64,000 nt of DNA from Salminus brasiliensis (GCF_030463535.1 NC_132881.1:42025473-42089472); one strand, 5' to 3'. Positions 49,119-61,827 are shown, counted from the stretch's first letter. The notes: generated by a model not told the origin, from the letters alone. Made by a program: numbers and translations.

Positions 49119-49533
49119 TGTCACGGTTTGTCACGTTTGGAAACAGAGGCAGACGTACTCACAGGATCTCTTTTAATAAAGGAAAATAAAACAAAAACAG
49201 AAACCAAACAAGCACTAAGCTTACTAAATAGACATTACAAGGACCACATAAACAGGTCAACTCAACAAACCATGAAACCAACATGAAAACACACCAACAT
49301 GGACATGCAGACATGCACAAGACCGGTCGAGGGACGACTGAAACAAAGGGGTACTTATACAGAGGATAATGAGGAACACCTGGGAGTAACAAGGGGGCAT
49401 GTTTACAAAGGAGACACTGGTGGAAACACTAATGTACAGGCGTGGCTAGGACAGACAAGACACAAAGAGAGCCATGTGCTCCCAAGCAATGCAAAACAGA
49501 GGCAGACATGACAGAACAGGGGCAGGCATGACA
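49119..49533. mobile_element. Solo-LTR-like element (415 bp)
   Basis: It begins TGTCACGG and ends GGCATGACA, flanked by CTGTT on both sides (49114-49118, 49534-49538). Ends and duplication length match 26882-27765. Confidence 0.7.
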
Positions 49534-49538
49534 CTGTT

Positions 49539-50552
49539 GACCATGCTCACTGTTGTGCTGAAAACCTCAGGAGATCTACAGCTTTAGAAATAAACAAACA
49601 ACCACCACAACAATTATGCCATGAAAATGCTCAAAACCACTGAGATCACATTTTCCACATTTCTAAAAGTTAATAAAAACATTAGCTGAACCTGGCCTGT
49701 ATCTGCATGACTGCATGCCTTTCACTGTTTGAATAAATAGGTGTACATGTGTTCCTAATAAATTGCCCTCTGAGGATTTACTGGTGGTAGGGACAGGTTT
49801 GATACTTGTGCACATGCCTGGACACATGTACAATTTTCTCAATTGTCCATTTTCTCATATCTCTTCCCTGAGCTTTTTTAGTGCTTATTTTCTTTTGGCT
49901 TTGTCCTTGACCAAACTACCACAACCATCATAATTTTAGTCCTGCTTCATCTATTCCTTACTCCTCACTAAATTTAACTGCAGAATAAACCAATCACCAT
50001 TTTCCCCTTGTGTATTAAAGTTCTATTCACCTTCCCTCAGGTTCATAGTCAAAGTTAATTTACACTATATGTTCAGTTAAGGTTGCTAGACACCTTCTCC
50101 AAAGTGTGTGTTAATATGGAGTTTGTTCTGCCTTTGCAGCAGTAAAAACCTCTACTCTGTTGGAATGGATTTTTACACTAGTTGAACATTGCTGTGTGAC
50201 ATATCCACTATCGACTACAGTTCACATTATAATTTATTTCTAATTTTATGACCAATTACCCAATCCCTGGTCATGTAAACTCCCCCTAGCCATCACTAGC
50301 AATGCCCCCAACTCTAGGAGGGTGAAGCACATGTCTCCTTCGACACATTTGAAGCCAGTCCCATTTTCGCATTTAGCATTCCCATTTAGCATTGATAGAC
50401 ATCTTATTTGGTAAGAAAATTATTTTCTTGTGAAAGGAATGTGGTACTGCAGGATTGAAGCACACTTTCCGAGCAGGTAACTCTTACTGTATCTACACGT
50501 AAATCTCTCCTAAATATGGAAATGTCAACAAAATACATGACCTTAAATGACT
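49539..50552. other. Intergenic stretch, nothing recognised
   Basis: AT-rich DNA without frames, splice-compatible exons or clear repeats. Confidence 0.5.
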
Positions 50553-51900
50553 TACAGTGCTGTCCTATATTTTTGTATATTTGTCACATTTAAATGTTTC
50601 AGATCATCAATTATATTATTTATATTTTCAGATAATATAAAGACAAAATGGGTTAATATCCAGCTTTTAAATGATCATTCCATTTAAATAAAGGTAAAAA
50701 TCCATATAAAACCTACATTTACAACTGCAATCAAATGTTTAGGATAACTTGCAATTAGCTATTATTATTAACATTAACCAGTATCAAACAACAAATTCAA
50801 TCAACAGTTGGATTCAGTTTCACTAGCCCCACCCAGGCTTGATTACCATGATTACCAGACCTGTCGAATCTAAACATCACCTAGAACCTAGAACCAGTCT
50901 GACAAAGTGATGAGTCAGGCTTAAGTCTCAAAATTCAGCCTATGGTGCCACTTTTTAAAAAAGATGTATATGCAGATGTAAAAAAAGAATGGAAATCAGT
51001 TCAGTCTAAAAAGGGTTACAGAGCCATTATCCATGAATGAAGAAAAAAGTGAACGTTGATGAACCTTCCCCGGAGTGGCCGGCCTACCAAAATTTCAATG
51101 ATTCATCCATGAAGTCACAAAAGAACCCAAATGAGGCATGCAGGATTTATTTGCCTCACTTATTCAATAATTCATATAATAAGATAAAGATGCTGGACAA
51201 GAATGGCATCCATGGCCATGGAGTTGCGAGGTATAAATCACTGCTAACCAAAAAAACAGGCTCATCTGGCACCTGTGTGACCCCCAAGACTTTTAAGATA
51301 AAGTTCAGTGAACTGATAAGTTAAAAGTGAGTCAAAAAAACATTTTGTAAGACATGGGTCCCTTTACATTCCACCACAAGAACATAGTTGGGTTATGCAG
51401 CAGGACAATGATCCAGTCCATCTCTGAATGGCTACAAAGAAAAAAATATGGTTTTGGAGAGGCCAAGAGGCCACAGGCTTTGAGATGCTGTGGCATTACC
51501 TTATGCAATTCATACTGGAAAACCAATATAAAACAATTCTGCAAAGACTCTTCTAAGCTTAGCTGTGGACAGATAAATATCAATGGGTGTCATATATTGT
51601 ATTGCTGTCATTGAGGTTCTCAAAAAAGACCTTCTTTTTTGCTACTTTTTAATACTTTAGCACAAATTATACAGATTCCAGGTGATCCCATGCTCTTGTA
51701 CGCATTGTGCATACTTTTTTTCTGCATGTTTTTGTCAAGGTGTTTAACTGTTCCAGGTGCTGCTGCTTAACACCACCATTGGTATGGTGACAACAAAAAA
51801 GGCACACCTGGTTAGGTGAACTATTCTCTTCACCTAATTTAGTGTTGGTGGTGTAAAGGGTTCATCTGAAAATGAACCTTATAAATGATCTATTATATAT
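50553..51900 (+). mobile_element. Tc1/mariner-like transposon remnant
   Basis: 'tcacatttaaatgtttcaga' marks the left end as in a common fish Tc1 family. A frame near 51052 reads VNLPRSGRPTKI, the transposase DNA-binding linker, and 'gcagcaggacaatgatccag' near 51397 encodes QQDNDP from the catalytic core. The frames are broken and the right end is worn. The 95-residue frame at 51037-51324 is the wrong frame over this gene. Confidence 0.7.
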
Positions 51901-52685
51901 AGAGAATTTATTTGATCTATTTATAATTATTTTATATGTATTATAATTATATGTACAATTATATATACAATTATGTCACTTAATTGTCAAAGAGTACACA
52001 ACTAAAATATTAATTCTATAAATTATTCTAACCACAAATGATTATGATCAGTTTTAGACACAAAACAGTTGAGAAACTGTGATGATAACTGACATCAAAT
52101 GCATGAGCAAAATGCATATGCAAGTAAATTTCTGTTATGCTGACACTTCTCCCCTCCTGATTAACTGGACAATGTATAAGAATTCATCTGAAAATGAACC
52201 TAAATAATTCATTTAAAAACTGGCATTTGTATGGTGTGTTGTCATAGGTGTATGTAGATGACATAAGTAATGATAAAGAAATGAATGACAAATGACTCCA
52301 CCCACAAATATTATCATTAACTTTAGACACTTCTCAGCTGCCATTGTGCATTATTTGTGAAAGGGGGCCATCTGGTGGTCATTAGTGTCAAATCCTGAGG
52401 CCTGCTCTTGTAATTAAATATTAAAAGAAGACTCAAGATGGCAGTAAAGCATCACTTGTTGAGGTGAAGGCATGCAGCTACATCCTATTGTAGGGGAATA
52501 ATTCCTTTCCAGGGTTTAATATGTTTTAGGCATCAAAGCACCAGCATCAAACCAGACAGGAGGGCTGTCCAACACAAATGGTTGGAAAGTAATTGGGAAT
52601 GGCGCTATGTCAGATTCCCTCTTAAACGTTACCAGCATAGTCCCCTGTGTACTAGCAGAAAATGTATGTATGTATATATTTAAGT

Positions 52686-52785
52686 ATGTTCAAATGTTTG
52701 TGGACACCCCTTCTAATGGATGCATTCAGCTACTGTAAGTTGCACCCATTGTTGACACGGATGTGCATGTGCACACACAATACAA
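52686..52785 (+). mobile_element. Tc1-type terminal fragment
   Basis: 'tttgtggacaccccttctaa' and 'gatgtgcatgtgcacacac' match 57822-57935 and, reversed, about 37018-37082. Confidence 0.55.
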
Positions 52786-52970
52786 TAATCTATTGTATTG
52801 CCAACAGATTAGGTCTCTCTGGATCAGATGGTAGGTATATGATGGTACCTAAAGATTTATAAAAATACATTGTCGATTTTATATTTTCTATGTATATTTG
52901 AACATTTCACCTGAACTTTTCATTTATTCTACAATGCATGAACCAAAATAAATGCTTCAAGAGGTCTTTA

Positions 52971-53011
52971 CAGTGTAAGTTAATGCAATGTCTTTGCATT
53001 AACTTACACTG
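52971..53011. other. Perfect 18-bp hairpin
   Basis: The arm cagtgtaagttaatgcaa is followed by a 5-base loop (tgtct) and its exact complement. No flanking extension of the stem is convincing. Confidence 0.7.
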
Positions 53012-53162
53012 AAGATTATATGCTTTGTCTGCTGTTAGGTCTGATCCCACATCCTGGCATTGTAACATAAAAAAGTGTCTGAGTCTGTGTGTTTGTGCAG
53101 ACAGACCTTTGCTGCATTCCACCATCACCATGCCAGTCACACCTAACTGTTTCTTCTGGCAC

Positions 53163-53273
53163 TTATAGAGAGCCACTGCAGAGTCCTGCCAGCTGCGGCA
53201 CAGTCATGTAAGGTAAGGTAGTGCCTGCATAAATGAACTCTTCCAGTTCTTCTGGAGTGGCTCTGCACATCAC
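53163..53273 (-). pseudogene. Exon-like segment of an unidentified gene
   Basis: After a pyrimidine-rich tract and AAG (acceptor near 53274) the minus strand reads VMCRATPEELEEFIYAG and continues to a stop at 53163. A second minus-strand frame takes over from about 53205 (LCRSWQDSAVALYKCQ, KKQLGVTGMVMVECSK) and stays open to 52907. The two frames overlap near a cttac-cttac direct repeat, so a frameshift in a former exon is possible. I do not recognise the family. Composition and codon use look protein-like but no homologue can be named. Confidence 0.35.
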
Positions 53274-53863
53274 CTTAAAAGGGAAAGTAGGTTACGATGT
53301 GCGTTCAGAGCGGACACTCTTACACTCTTACACTCTTACTCAACAACATTTCCTCTCAGGATCTGCCTAATGCAGAAATATGAAGCAGAAAGGAAAGCTG
53401 AGTAGCAGCTGTTTCATGACAATGTCTGGTGGCCTTTAAACTACTGTGAGCAACCCCTTTCCAGCAGATCAAGAAGGACTAAAATACCTCACTGTGGAAA
53501 AACAAACAGAGCAGACGTCATTCGGTGCAGAAGTGAGGGGAAAGGAAGAGCAAGAGTAGGGGAATCACAGCAGTTGATTCTTCTGAAGATTTAGATTTAG
53601 ATTTAGAAGATTTAGATTTAGAGGTTTTAGCCAGAAAAGAAGCAGAAGAAAGATTCAGAAGATTCAGAAGATTCAGAAGATGACAGACTCCAGCATAGCA
53701 TCTAGACTGACTTCAGACCAGGACATGTGTGGCACATTTCACATATTGCTTTGGTTGCTCATTTAAGGTCAGTTTGCTGTTGGTCACAGTTCAGCACTCC
53801 TGTGGAGGAGTGGTGTGAATGATATCTGAGCTGTATCAGAACATAATGTGTGAATATTCACAC

Positions 53864-53972
53864 CCTGGACTTCCTCCACTTCCTCAGCAAAGAATTTGTC
53901 AAGCTGTGTGAAAAGCATCTGCAAAACCACAGGGTCTTTTAATGCTTGATTATAGCCTTCCTGCAGGCAGAC
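53864..53972 (-). pseudogene. Second exon-like segment, same strand
   Basis: Between a possible acceptor (cacaag, 53973) and a possible donor (CAGG|GTGTGA, 53863) the minus strand reads VCLQEGYNQALKDPVVLQ then MLFTQLDKFFAEEVEEVQ. Its phase 1 end does not fit the frame chosen for 53163-53273, so at least one boundary is wrong or an exon is missing. The family is unknown. Confidence 0.35.
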
Positions 53973-54037
53973 CTTGTGGTCATGTGACTTTGCGATAGAA
54001 TTACAAATATACAGTAAAGGGAGGTGTACTTCACTGC

Positions 54038-54040
<3 letters not shown>

Positions 54041-54102
<62 letters not shown>
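54041..54102. repeat. (TA)n microsatellite
   Basis: About 31 TA units. Confidence 0.97.
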
Positions 54103-54107
<5 letters not shown>

Positions 54108-55305
54108 TTAATTAGACTATAGCATACAACAATGCTTTGTTGAATAATGATTATTTGATTTATGCATTTTTCTTCTAATTTACTTATTTTCCACTTTCCA
54201 CACCCTGGCTAGGTCTCCCCAAGGAAAGATTACTGACAGCGCTGCCTCAGACAACCTGGCAACCTGACAGAAAGTGGACATTACATAAACAATTACCTCT
54301 TAAACCTGAACAACACTTGTTTTGTTCACTTACACTTAATTTTAACTTAATTAAATAAAATGTGTTTATAATAAGACTTGAATGTTCTCATGAACAGTTC
54401 CAGTGTGTCCAACTCTAATTGGGACACGCCTGGTTGAATGTGTGCTGATCATCATGTTAAAAACATGTGATCCAAATGCTAGAGTGACCATATTTTTGTT
54501 GCCAGAAAAGAGGACACTGGGGTCACACAGGTATCCACTCTAGTTAGAATGTACAGGCTGAGGGGTCTCAAGTGGGCCTAAGCTTTAATGTGTGTGTGTG
54601 TCTGTGTGAGGGTGGAAATACCTCTCAAATCCTGCAGCTACAGCATGATAATAAACATGAATTAATATATGCACATTTACTCATTTAGCTAAACCAATAA
54701 ATAGCCTTAATAGCCTATTTGACCCAATTCCCTCTTTTTAGTTCAGCCTACAACTTAGGCCTAATTGAACCCCCTCCAGTCATGACATCCTAACTACAGG
54801 GGATATCCATGTGTTCTCTCTGTCTCTTTTTTTCAGTTGCATAAGAAGCAACTCATACAGAAACAATTTTTATTGCATTCGGCGAATATCATCATCCCTC
54901 AAACGGGATTCTTGAGTCAGACCAATGTCAATTTGTTTTGTGATTGATTCGTTTAAGAGGCTTATTTAGAACAGCTCAAAACATTCAAAGCCATAAAGAT
55001 TATAAATAGAATAAATTTAAGTGCAACAAGATCCTTCATTTCTGGACCCCAAAAGAGCCGAACACAGCTTAAAAAATCACCCATTCCAGAAACAACATTA
55101 CACATCCCGCACCCCCCTCAGAACACAACCAAACGTGGATCAAGCGCCTTACAGACCCATGTCCACAGCCCTCTCCTTTTAAGGTCTGTGACAAATTACA
55201 TTGACCTGGTTGGCAGCCAGACCATAGAGACACGCAAATGCTTCTTGCTACCGCAGAATTACCAGAATGAGTAAAAGGCCCATTCAGGAACGCAATGAGA
55301 CGCTA

Positions 55306-56095
55306 TCAAGCGTGAAAACAAACTAAGTAGCAGTAACAGTTTGACCAGCATGATTCAGATGAAACTGGAGCCGTGGTCACAAAACGCTGGACATTCCCAA
55401 GGGTCTGCAGTAGATGTGATTGCCCATCACCCATCACTTTCAAAACTGCAGGATAGAGGAGAAAAGACTGAACTCCTGCCTCCCTCACTGCAGTGAAAGC
55501 ACTGGGTTTCTTGGCAGTCGTCAGAGAAATGTCCGGGAAGGAACTGGCCAGTATGAGTTCCCGGTCATTATAACGGAGCAACTTAAATATGATGGTGCGG
55601 GTTTTTCGTGATCCATCACAGCCCTGTATTAGACACAATGAGATTGTTCTTCTTCAAACTCCCGCTTGGACAATACTGGAAACCAAGCTTGGAGCTGCTT
55701 CTGGATAAAACCGATAGGGCCCTCTGCTAGCGAATAGGAGACAGAGAATGCGCAGGTTGTTCTGCCAGGCCCCGGGTCTCTCAGGTCAACCCCTACCTGT
55801 TCGAGACCGTCCAAACAAAGTGTTCTGATAGAAGTTTCCTCTGCTCTTTTTGCTCGCCCCTGAGATAGTCTAGCTTTGAACATACACTCTGAAATGTAGA
55901 CATTTGGGTTGCAAATTTTTCCCGCATTCCTGATTGCTCCGCCATGATCGTTTTCTCCAGCCACACCAAAGGATCCGCCATGTTGTACAGAGGCGAATGT
56001 GAGTCAGATTTTACCTTTTTCTTCGTGGCAACAAGTTTGGAGTACAAAGCAGCTGTTTCCTGTTTATAGCTATCCTTGAGTGCCCCGGTTACCAA
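55306..56095 (-). pseudogene. Decayed L1/Tx1-type LINE ORF1
   Basis: Three overlapping minus-strand frames (55793-56095, 55629-55964, 55306-55638) add up to an ORF1-like protein. The first has a coiled-coil-like start, the second GPIGFIQKQLQAWFPVL, and the third TRTIIFKLLRYNDRELIL followed by FLLYPAVLKV. The last stretch is the conserved nucleic-acid-binding part of LINE-1 ORF1 (Transposase_22 family). At least two frameshifts break it, and no ORF2 is seen nearby. Confidence 0.75.
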
Positions 56096-56941
56096 AAATC
56101 GTAAATAAAATAAGGACCAAACTCGATTTTAAATTTTTTAAAGGGGAATGTCGTGTCACGTCCAAGCCCATGTACGGCGTCATGTGACTTACATAGCGTT
56201 TTTAAGTTCTCCTGACTCACATTTTTTAGTTAGCATCTCAGTTTAAGCAACAGTGCTGTTGAGCCTTAAAAACGTTAGTAAAGGAGCTGCAGCTGAAACT
56301 GATTAAATACTGTGTAAGATCTTCAGTCTGTGTTTTTCTTCCTTTGACAATGAAGCTCTGAGGCCTTGCTGGGTTTTGAACTACTCACATTTCATGAACA
56401 GCAGTTAGACTGTAGGGCCACCCTAGAACTACATAAAACCACAGTTCTGAGAAAATTCATCCTTCCACAAAAATGTACATGGCTTCACACCTCTAAAATG
56501 GTGTGACTATCTAACCATCTGCCACAGCTCTCTATGGTAAGAAACCTGAGAGTAGGAAGGCCTCTCTCCATGTGATAGGGGGAGCCCTAACATGCAGATG
56601 GGAATAAACAGTACACAGATTGGAGGGGAGGAGGCACAGACTAAACATCTTACACAGTATTTAATCAGTATCAGCTGCAGCTCATGTACTGCTGCTTTTG
56701 AGGTTCAACTCAGTATGTGTTGTTGCCTGAATTTTAAAGCGTTACAAAGTGACAAAAATGTGCTTTGTAAGTTTTTTGCTCTTATAAAATAAATTAAAAT
56801 GCCATACATTTCATTCATCACTCACATTATTTCTTCAGCTGAATTGTCTAAACATCTGTTACAACTGAAAAAAAACATTTACTATTGAGGTGCATTTTAA
56901 ACTGTTAATGGCCGGTGACCTCTACAGCGGATAGGTCATCT

Positions 56942-57205
56942 ACACTCTTAAAAATGAAGGTGCTGTAAAGGGTTCTTTTAGCAATGCCATAAAATATCCA
57001 ATGTTGTTTCCTTAAAGAGCTGTTTCTGTAAAGGAGATAAGTGTAAAAAAAAAATGTAATGTAATGTTGGTAATAACCTTTATATCCACTTCTTTAAACA
57101 TTTAAAAGACTCTCTTTTGCAAAAATCTTCCTTTTGAAAACAAAAATGGTTCTTCTGTGGTATTTCTCAAAAAGACCTTTACAGCACCTTCATTTTTAAG
57201 GGTGT
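56942..57205. mobile_element. MITE with 30-bp inverted ends
   Basis: The left end acactcttaaaaatgaaggt and its continuation to 56971 match the inverted right end (57176-57205) with one mismatch in about 30. The 264-bp element has no frame. Confidence 0.75.
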
Positions 57206-57629
57206 GCAATGTATCTTTGTCAAATTAGTAGATATAAAAAAAAAATCAATTGCCCATGTTTTAAGTCTGTAAATTTGGGGGCAATAAAAAGCTTGCCTCA
57301 GTTATTTAATAATTTGTGCATTAACGGTAAAGCTGAGTGGATGAGGTGACTCGGATCTGTGTTATTACACAGTTGAGAGCTTTGAGAGTTTATATACTCT
57401 TTTTGCACCCACACAAATACGCATGTACCCACAAGCTGCTTCAGCTGTCTCCGTTTTTGCAATCACAAGAAAACCGAGACAAGATGTTTCCTTGAAACTA
57501 TGCTGCCTTAAACCATGCCCACAATACAGCCTCTGTGTCAGTCTGTGCTAGAGTGTATTGATCTGACCTGCAGCCCTACTGTACAGTTCTTTACAACTAG
57601 ACTTGACCCCTCAGACACTGCGGTGGAAT

Positions 57630-57663
57630 ATGGCACCAAAACAGCTTTGGATGATCAGCCTAG
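57630..57663 (+). CDS. Siglec/CD22-like receptor, signal-peptide exon
   Basis: ATG at 57630 opens 34 coding bases (MAPKQLWMISL plus one base) ending G|GTAATG. Joined to the exon at 61828 it reads MAPKQLWMISLVLCSVV and then SFTTAVDW, a convincing signal peptide with a hydrophobic core and a small residue at the likely cleavage point. The intron of 4.16 kb is filled with repeats. The link rests on frame, splice sites and the signal peptide it creates. Confidence 0.6.
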
Positions 57664-57821
57664 GTAATGTCTTAGTTCTTTACCGTCATTGGTGGTTGTG
57701 ATCTTGTTTTTTCTACATTGTGGCTAAAGATAGTGACATGCATGACAGTGAGCTGTGAAGGTGAAACTGAAAACAAGTACATTTTATTGAACTGCATTTA
57801 TTTTGATCCAAATACACTGTA

Positions 57822-57935
57822 TGTCCAGATATTTGTGGATACCCCTTCTAATGAATACATTTAGCTACTTTAAGTTACACCAATTGCTGACACAGATGTG
57901 CAAAAGTGCACAGAAAGCTAGTCTATTTACAGACA
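57822..57935 (+). mobile_element. Tc1-type terminal fragment
   Basis: Shares 'tttgtgga(c/t)accccttctaa' and 'gctgacacagatgtgcaaa' with the other copies in the window. Confidence 0.55.
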
Positions 57936-57947
57936 CAACCTGTGTTT

Positions 57948-58045
57948 ATAGATAGATAGACAGATAGAAAGATAAATACATACATACATACAAATATACA
58001 TACATACATACATAGATAGATAGACAGACAGACGGACAGACAGCT
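57948..58045. repeat. GATA/CATA/GACA microsatellite
   Basis: Mixed tetranucleotide runs (gata, taca, gaca). Confidence 0.9.
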
Positions 58046-58794
58046 GTTCATTCTCGAGGTAAGCAGTACATGTTCCAACAATCATAAGCAAAAATTTATA
58101 TTTCTAAATAATAGCTGCTATAAATTTGTTTATATTTGGTATTCAGTATCCTTTTCTGAAAACTCAATCTAAAAAATCCCACATATGGGGTGGGTGGGGT
58201 GCAGGTAGGATGATTCTAAGGGCCTGTGACTGACAGGGGCACTGGGGTATTTTGGAACAATTGTTAGAATTGTGGGTTACAGTGTAATATCTTTCCACCT
58301 GGCCCAAAAATCACAGGCAGCTCTTCTGGTTACAGTGTATATTTTCTATTTCTTTAGCAGTTAGAGTACTACCAAACACATGGACTGCGCAGTACATGTC
58401 AGTATGTGTAAAATATTTGATTATTTACGTCTGGAAACTTAAAATCTTTCCACCTGTAAATCAGCTTCACTACATGTTTACTTATATTTTGCTGCTGTCC
58501 AATGAAAATAATTCTCTCTATTTTAATTTTTTCTATTTTAGTTTTTTCTATGGTTTGAGCCAACAGAAATGCTCTAAATGACTTGGAATAAACTCTTATT
58601 TCACATTGACTTAAGCTAAGAACATTTTTGACTTCTCATGTAAAGTCCTTTTTTTGGAGATACATGTTTTTCACTGGACAGCGACGATATACACTTTGTT
58701 ACTCTTTTTTTGCTCACATCTGGATTTTCTTGGTAGGCTGACATAAGAATGAGAGAAATTAATATGTTTACTGTTATTTCTGAAGAAAAATTAT

Positions 58795-59350
58795 TGCCAA
58801 CTGCAATCTGGATGATTGCCAGCCTGTAAAACCACTACAATCCTTAGGTTCTCTACCCTGGCACCAGGTTTCAGTATTCAGACAATTGAATATCGGACAG
58901 ATAAAAGACTGAACCACAAACAGCACACACTCACATTGTATGAAGTGTTGTTGTTAGCTGTGTGTTTCTTCGTGTGGTGTTACTACACCACAGAGTGTTT
59001 GCGTCGTATGCACATAATAGCCTCAATTAAGATGCTCATTTTATTTAGCTGATTTAAGCGTCGCTCATTTTTAAAGATGAAAAAACAGCTGTACAAAGAT
59101 GATTCTTTAGTGGTTGAGCGAGCATCACACTGAACACTCTCTCTCTCTACCAGTTTCTCAATGCTAAGATACTTTTAAAACTGGGCCTAGATCGGTATCA
59201 GCCGATACTTAATATTTTAATATCAGTATCCGAATTTCACAATTTGGATACATTTCTGGACCTTTAATCTAAAAGTCTTCTTTTCACAGCCAAATAATAA
59301 ACAAATCTGGTCCTAATCTTTAATTAGAAATTACATTAGATATTAGGACA
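58795..59350. repeat. Local duplication, copy 1
   Basis: Aligns with 60108-60700 from 'tgccaactgcaat' to 'ttaattagaaattacattag' at roughly 90% by eye. Lies in the intron of the Siglec-like gene. Confidence 0.9.
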
Positions 59351-59599
59351 GACACCTTTTTGGAGATACATGTTTTTCATTGGACTGCGACAATATACAC
59401 TTCTAAACACACATAATAATAATAAAACCTGACAAGTAGAACCATCTATCTTTGATCTAGAACATTTGTTTAATTAAATGGATGAACTGCAGACTCCTGA
59501 AAATATATATACCTTGTATTGGGTTATACTGTAGCTGATACTGTACACACTGAATAAGTGCAGTAACTTCTACATCTATACATGAGTTCCTCTCTACAT

Positions 59600-59985
59600 T
59601 TCTAGAAAGGCTTTACACTAGGTATTAGAACAATTCTGCAAGGATTTGATTGTATTCAGCCCTGGGAGCATTAGAGAGGTCAGGTACTGATGTCGCATGA
59701 TTAGCTAATCAAGGCCACTACAGCTCATCCTAAAAGTATTGGATGGAGCTCTTTCACTCTACAGTTTGCAGTTTCACTGCAGTTTCACTGCTTCTCAGCC
59801 TAATTCTTGACGGCTTCATACCCCTCTAGCTGACACTTGACATTTATGATAATGTGTCGAGTTAACTCCTATGTCTCCACGCCGGGCCTGAAAGTGTTAA
59901 TACAAACTTTTATTACCATTTAGTCCCTGTAGATACTGAGTGATGTACCTCAGCGTGCAATAAGCCTTGGAGTCTGAAGGGGTTA
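59600..59985. repeat. MITE fragments
   Basis: 'aaggatttgattgtattcag' starts a fragment related to 60705-60790, and 59882-59985 is a reversed copy of the MITE core found at 50-178. Confidence 0.4.
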
Positions 59986-60107
59986 ATGAGTGTCTTTTTC
60001 TCGATTGATTATCTTCAGCAACAGGGGGGTTATTTTAGTTTTTAGAGTTTTGTGTTCAAGTTTATCAGTTCAGTCTATTTCACTGTGTTGAAGATGAAGA
60101 ACAATGA

Positions 60108-60700
60108 TTGCCAACTGCAATTTGGATGATTGCCAGCCTGTAAAGTACACATCTGAAACCACTACAATCCTTAGGTTCTCTACCCTGGCACCAGGTTTCA
60201 GTATTCAGTATTCAGACAATTGAATATCGGACAGATTAAAGGCTGAACCTCAAACAGCACACACTCACATTGTATGAAGTGTTGTTGTTAGCTGTGTGTT
60301 TCTTCGTGTGGTGTTACTACACCACAGAGTGTTTGCGTCGTATGCGTATAATAACCTCAATTACGATGCTCATCTGGTGAAAATAAAAATTACTCATTTA
60401 AGCGCCGCTTATTTTTAAAGATGAAAAATCTGCTCTGAATTTCCTAAAAGTGTTTTAAAAGATGATTCTTTAGTGGTTGAGCGAGCATCACACTGAACAC
60501 TCTCTACCAGTGTCTTAAGGCTAAGATGCTTTTAAACTTGGGCCCAGATCGGTATCAGACGATATTTAATATTTCAATCTCGGTCTCAGAATTTCACAAT
60601 TTGGATACATTTCTGGACCGTTAATCTAAAATTCTTCTTTTCAAATAATATACAAGTCTGGTCCTAATCTTTAATTAGAAATTACATTAGAAATTAGGAC
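60108..60700. repeat. Local duplication, copy 2
   Basis: See 58795-59350; this copy has small insertions ('agtacacatctg'). Confidence 0.9.
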
Positions 60701-60789
60701 ATTTCTGTGAGGATTTGATTGTATTGCACAATTGCTCAAGAGCATGAGTGAGGAACTGATGTTGATGTTGGTTCACAAAAGCCATTCCA

Positions 60790-61340
60790 ACTCGTCCCAA
60801 ATGTATCTCCTGCTGAATAAATGGTCTCTACTTCTGCCTCCATAGACTACAAACTCCAAATCCCAAAATCCCTCATAGTCTGACATCATCGCTATTGTGT
60901 CCCCTCTCCACCAATCATGAACAGTTATCATCAGTTCTGATCAGTATCACCTGTTCAATATTAGCCCTTTTGTACTTAAACCCCTCTGTATTGCTAACCT
61001 GTCTGTTGTTTATTGAGTGATCTGGCTTGTATTGCTTTTTATGTATGACCCTCTTTATTGTTTACCGGTCTCCTCTTTGTTGCATTGCCCTGTAGATTGG
61101 TTTGCCTGCAGCCTTTTTACCTGTCTGGTTCATCTCTCTGGCTTGGTGTTGTGATTACTCTTCTGGTAATGTCTGTTATGTCTGCTGTGGTTTGTGCCTT
61201 TTTGCACCTGTTTTATGCACCGTTTTATGTCTGCGAGCGTCTGGTTGGTTTCCCCAGCATTGCATGAAACTCCATCACTCTAGAGAACGCATTCGCTAGA
61301 GGACTTTACACTCCTCTGGCCGACACTTGGCATTGGGCAT
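60790..61340. mobile_element. Interrupted repeat remnant
   Basis: The tail 'acactcctctggccgacact' belongs to the same element type whose left part is at 60705-60790. About 450 bp of other DNA, with an LTR-like 'gtacttaaacccctctgt', lies between them. The boundaries are approximate. Confidence 0.35.
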
Positions 61341-61827
61341 AGTGACCCAGAATGCTCCGGAGCGCCCCATTGTATTCTCTATTTCTGTAATACTCTTCCA
61401 TGAGTATTGTGTGTCTGGGTATCCACACTGACTAATAAATACATTACTGTATTTTGTAGTAAGCTTAGAGGTATCTTTTGAATCCTAGGTCACCTGGGTC
61501 AGTAATGCGTTCCAGAATGCTGCCAGGAATCTTGGCCCCATGAAAAGATACTACACCGGCCCCTACAACAATTCATACATTTTATAGGACAACTGTCAGT
61601 CACAGGCCCTTAGAATCGCCCCAATTCCCCCTCTCCATACTGTTCCCATAAATGGGTGCATGTTAAAGTAACTGAATTGACTTTAATTAGATTTAGATGT
61701 AGTATTTTTTTACCTTTTGGACATATGTTCACAGACCTTCTGTCTAATTCTAAGTGGAATTGGCTGCATCTCTAAATGACTAAATGATTTTTACAGGTAA
61801 TTCACGTTTCTCATTTCTGTCCCACAG

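Larger units (their letters stand above)
42234..49232. repeat. Tandem segmental duplication, copy 2
   Basis: This is the longer copy, retaining the promoter segment 47541-47987 and two internal WxxW cassettes. It lacks the solo LTR. It continues into the complete LTR-like element at 49119-49533, which implies this end is the original one. Confidence 0.93.

Noticed and set aside
51037..51324. 95-residue plus-strand frame as a gene
   Set aside because: A different frame of the same DNA shows Tc1 transposase motifs, so this is a remnant read out of frame.
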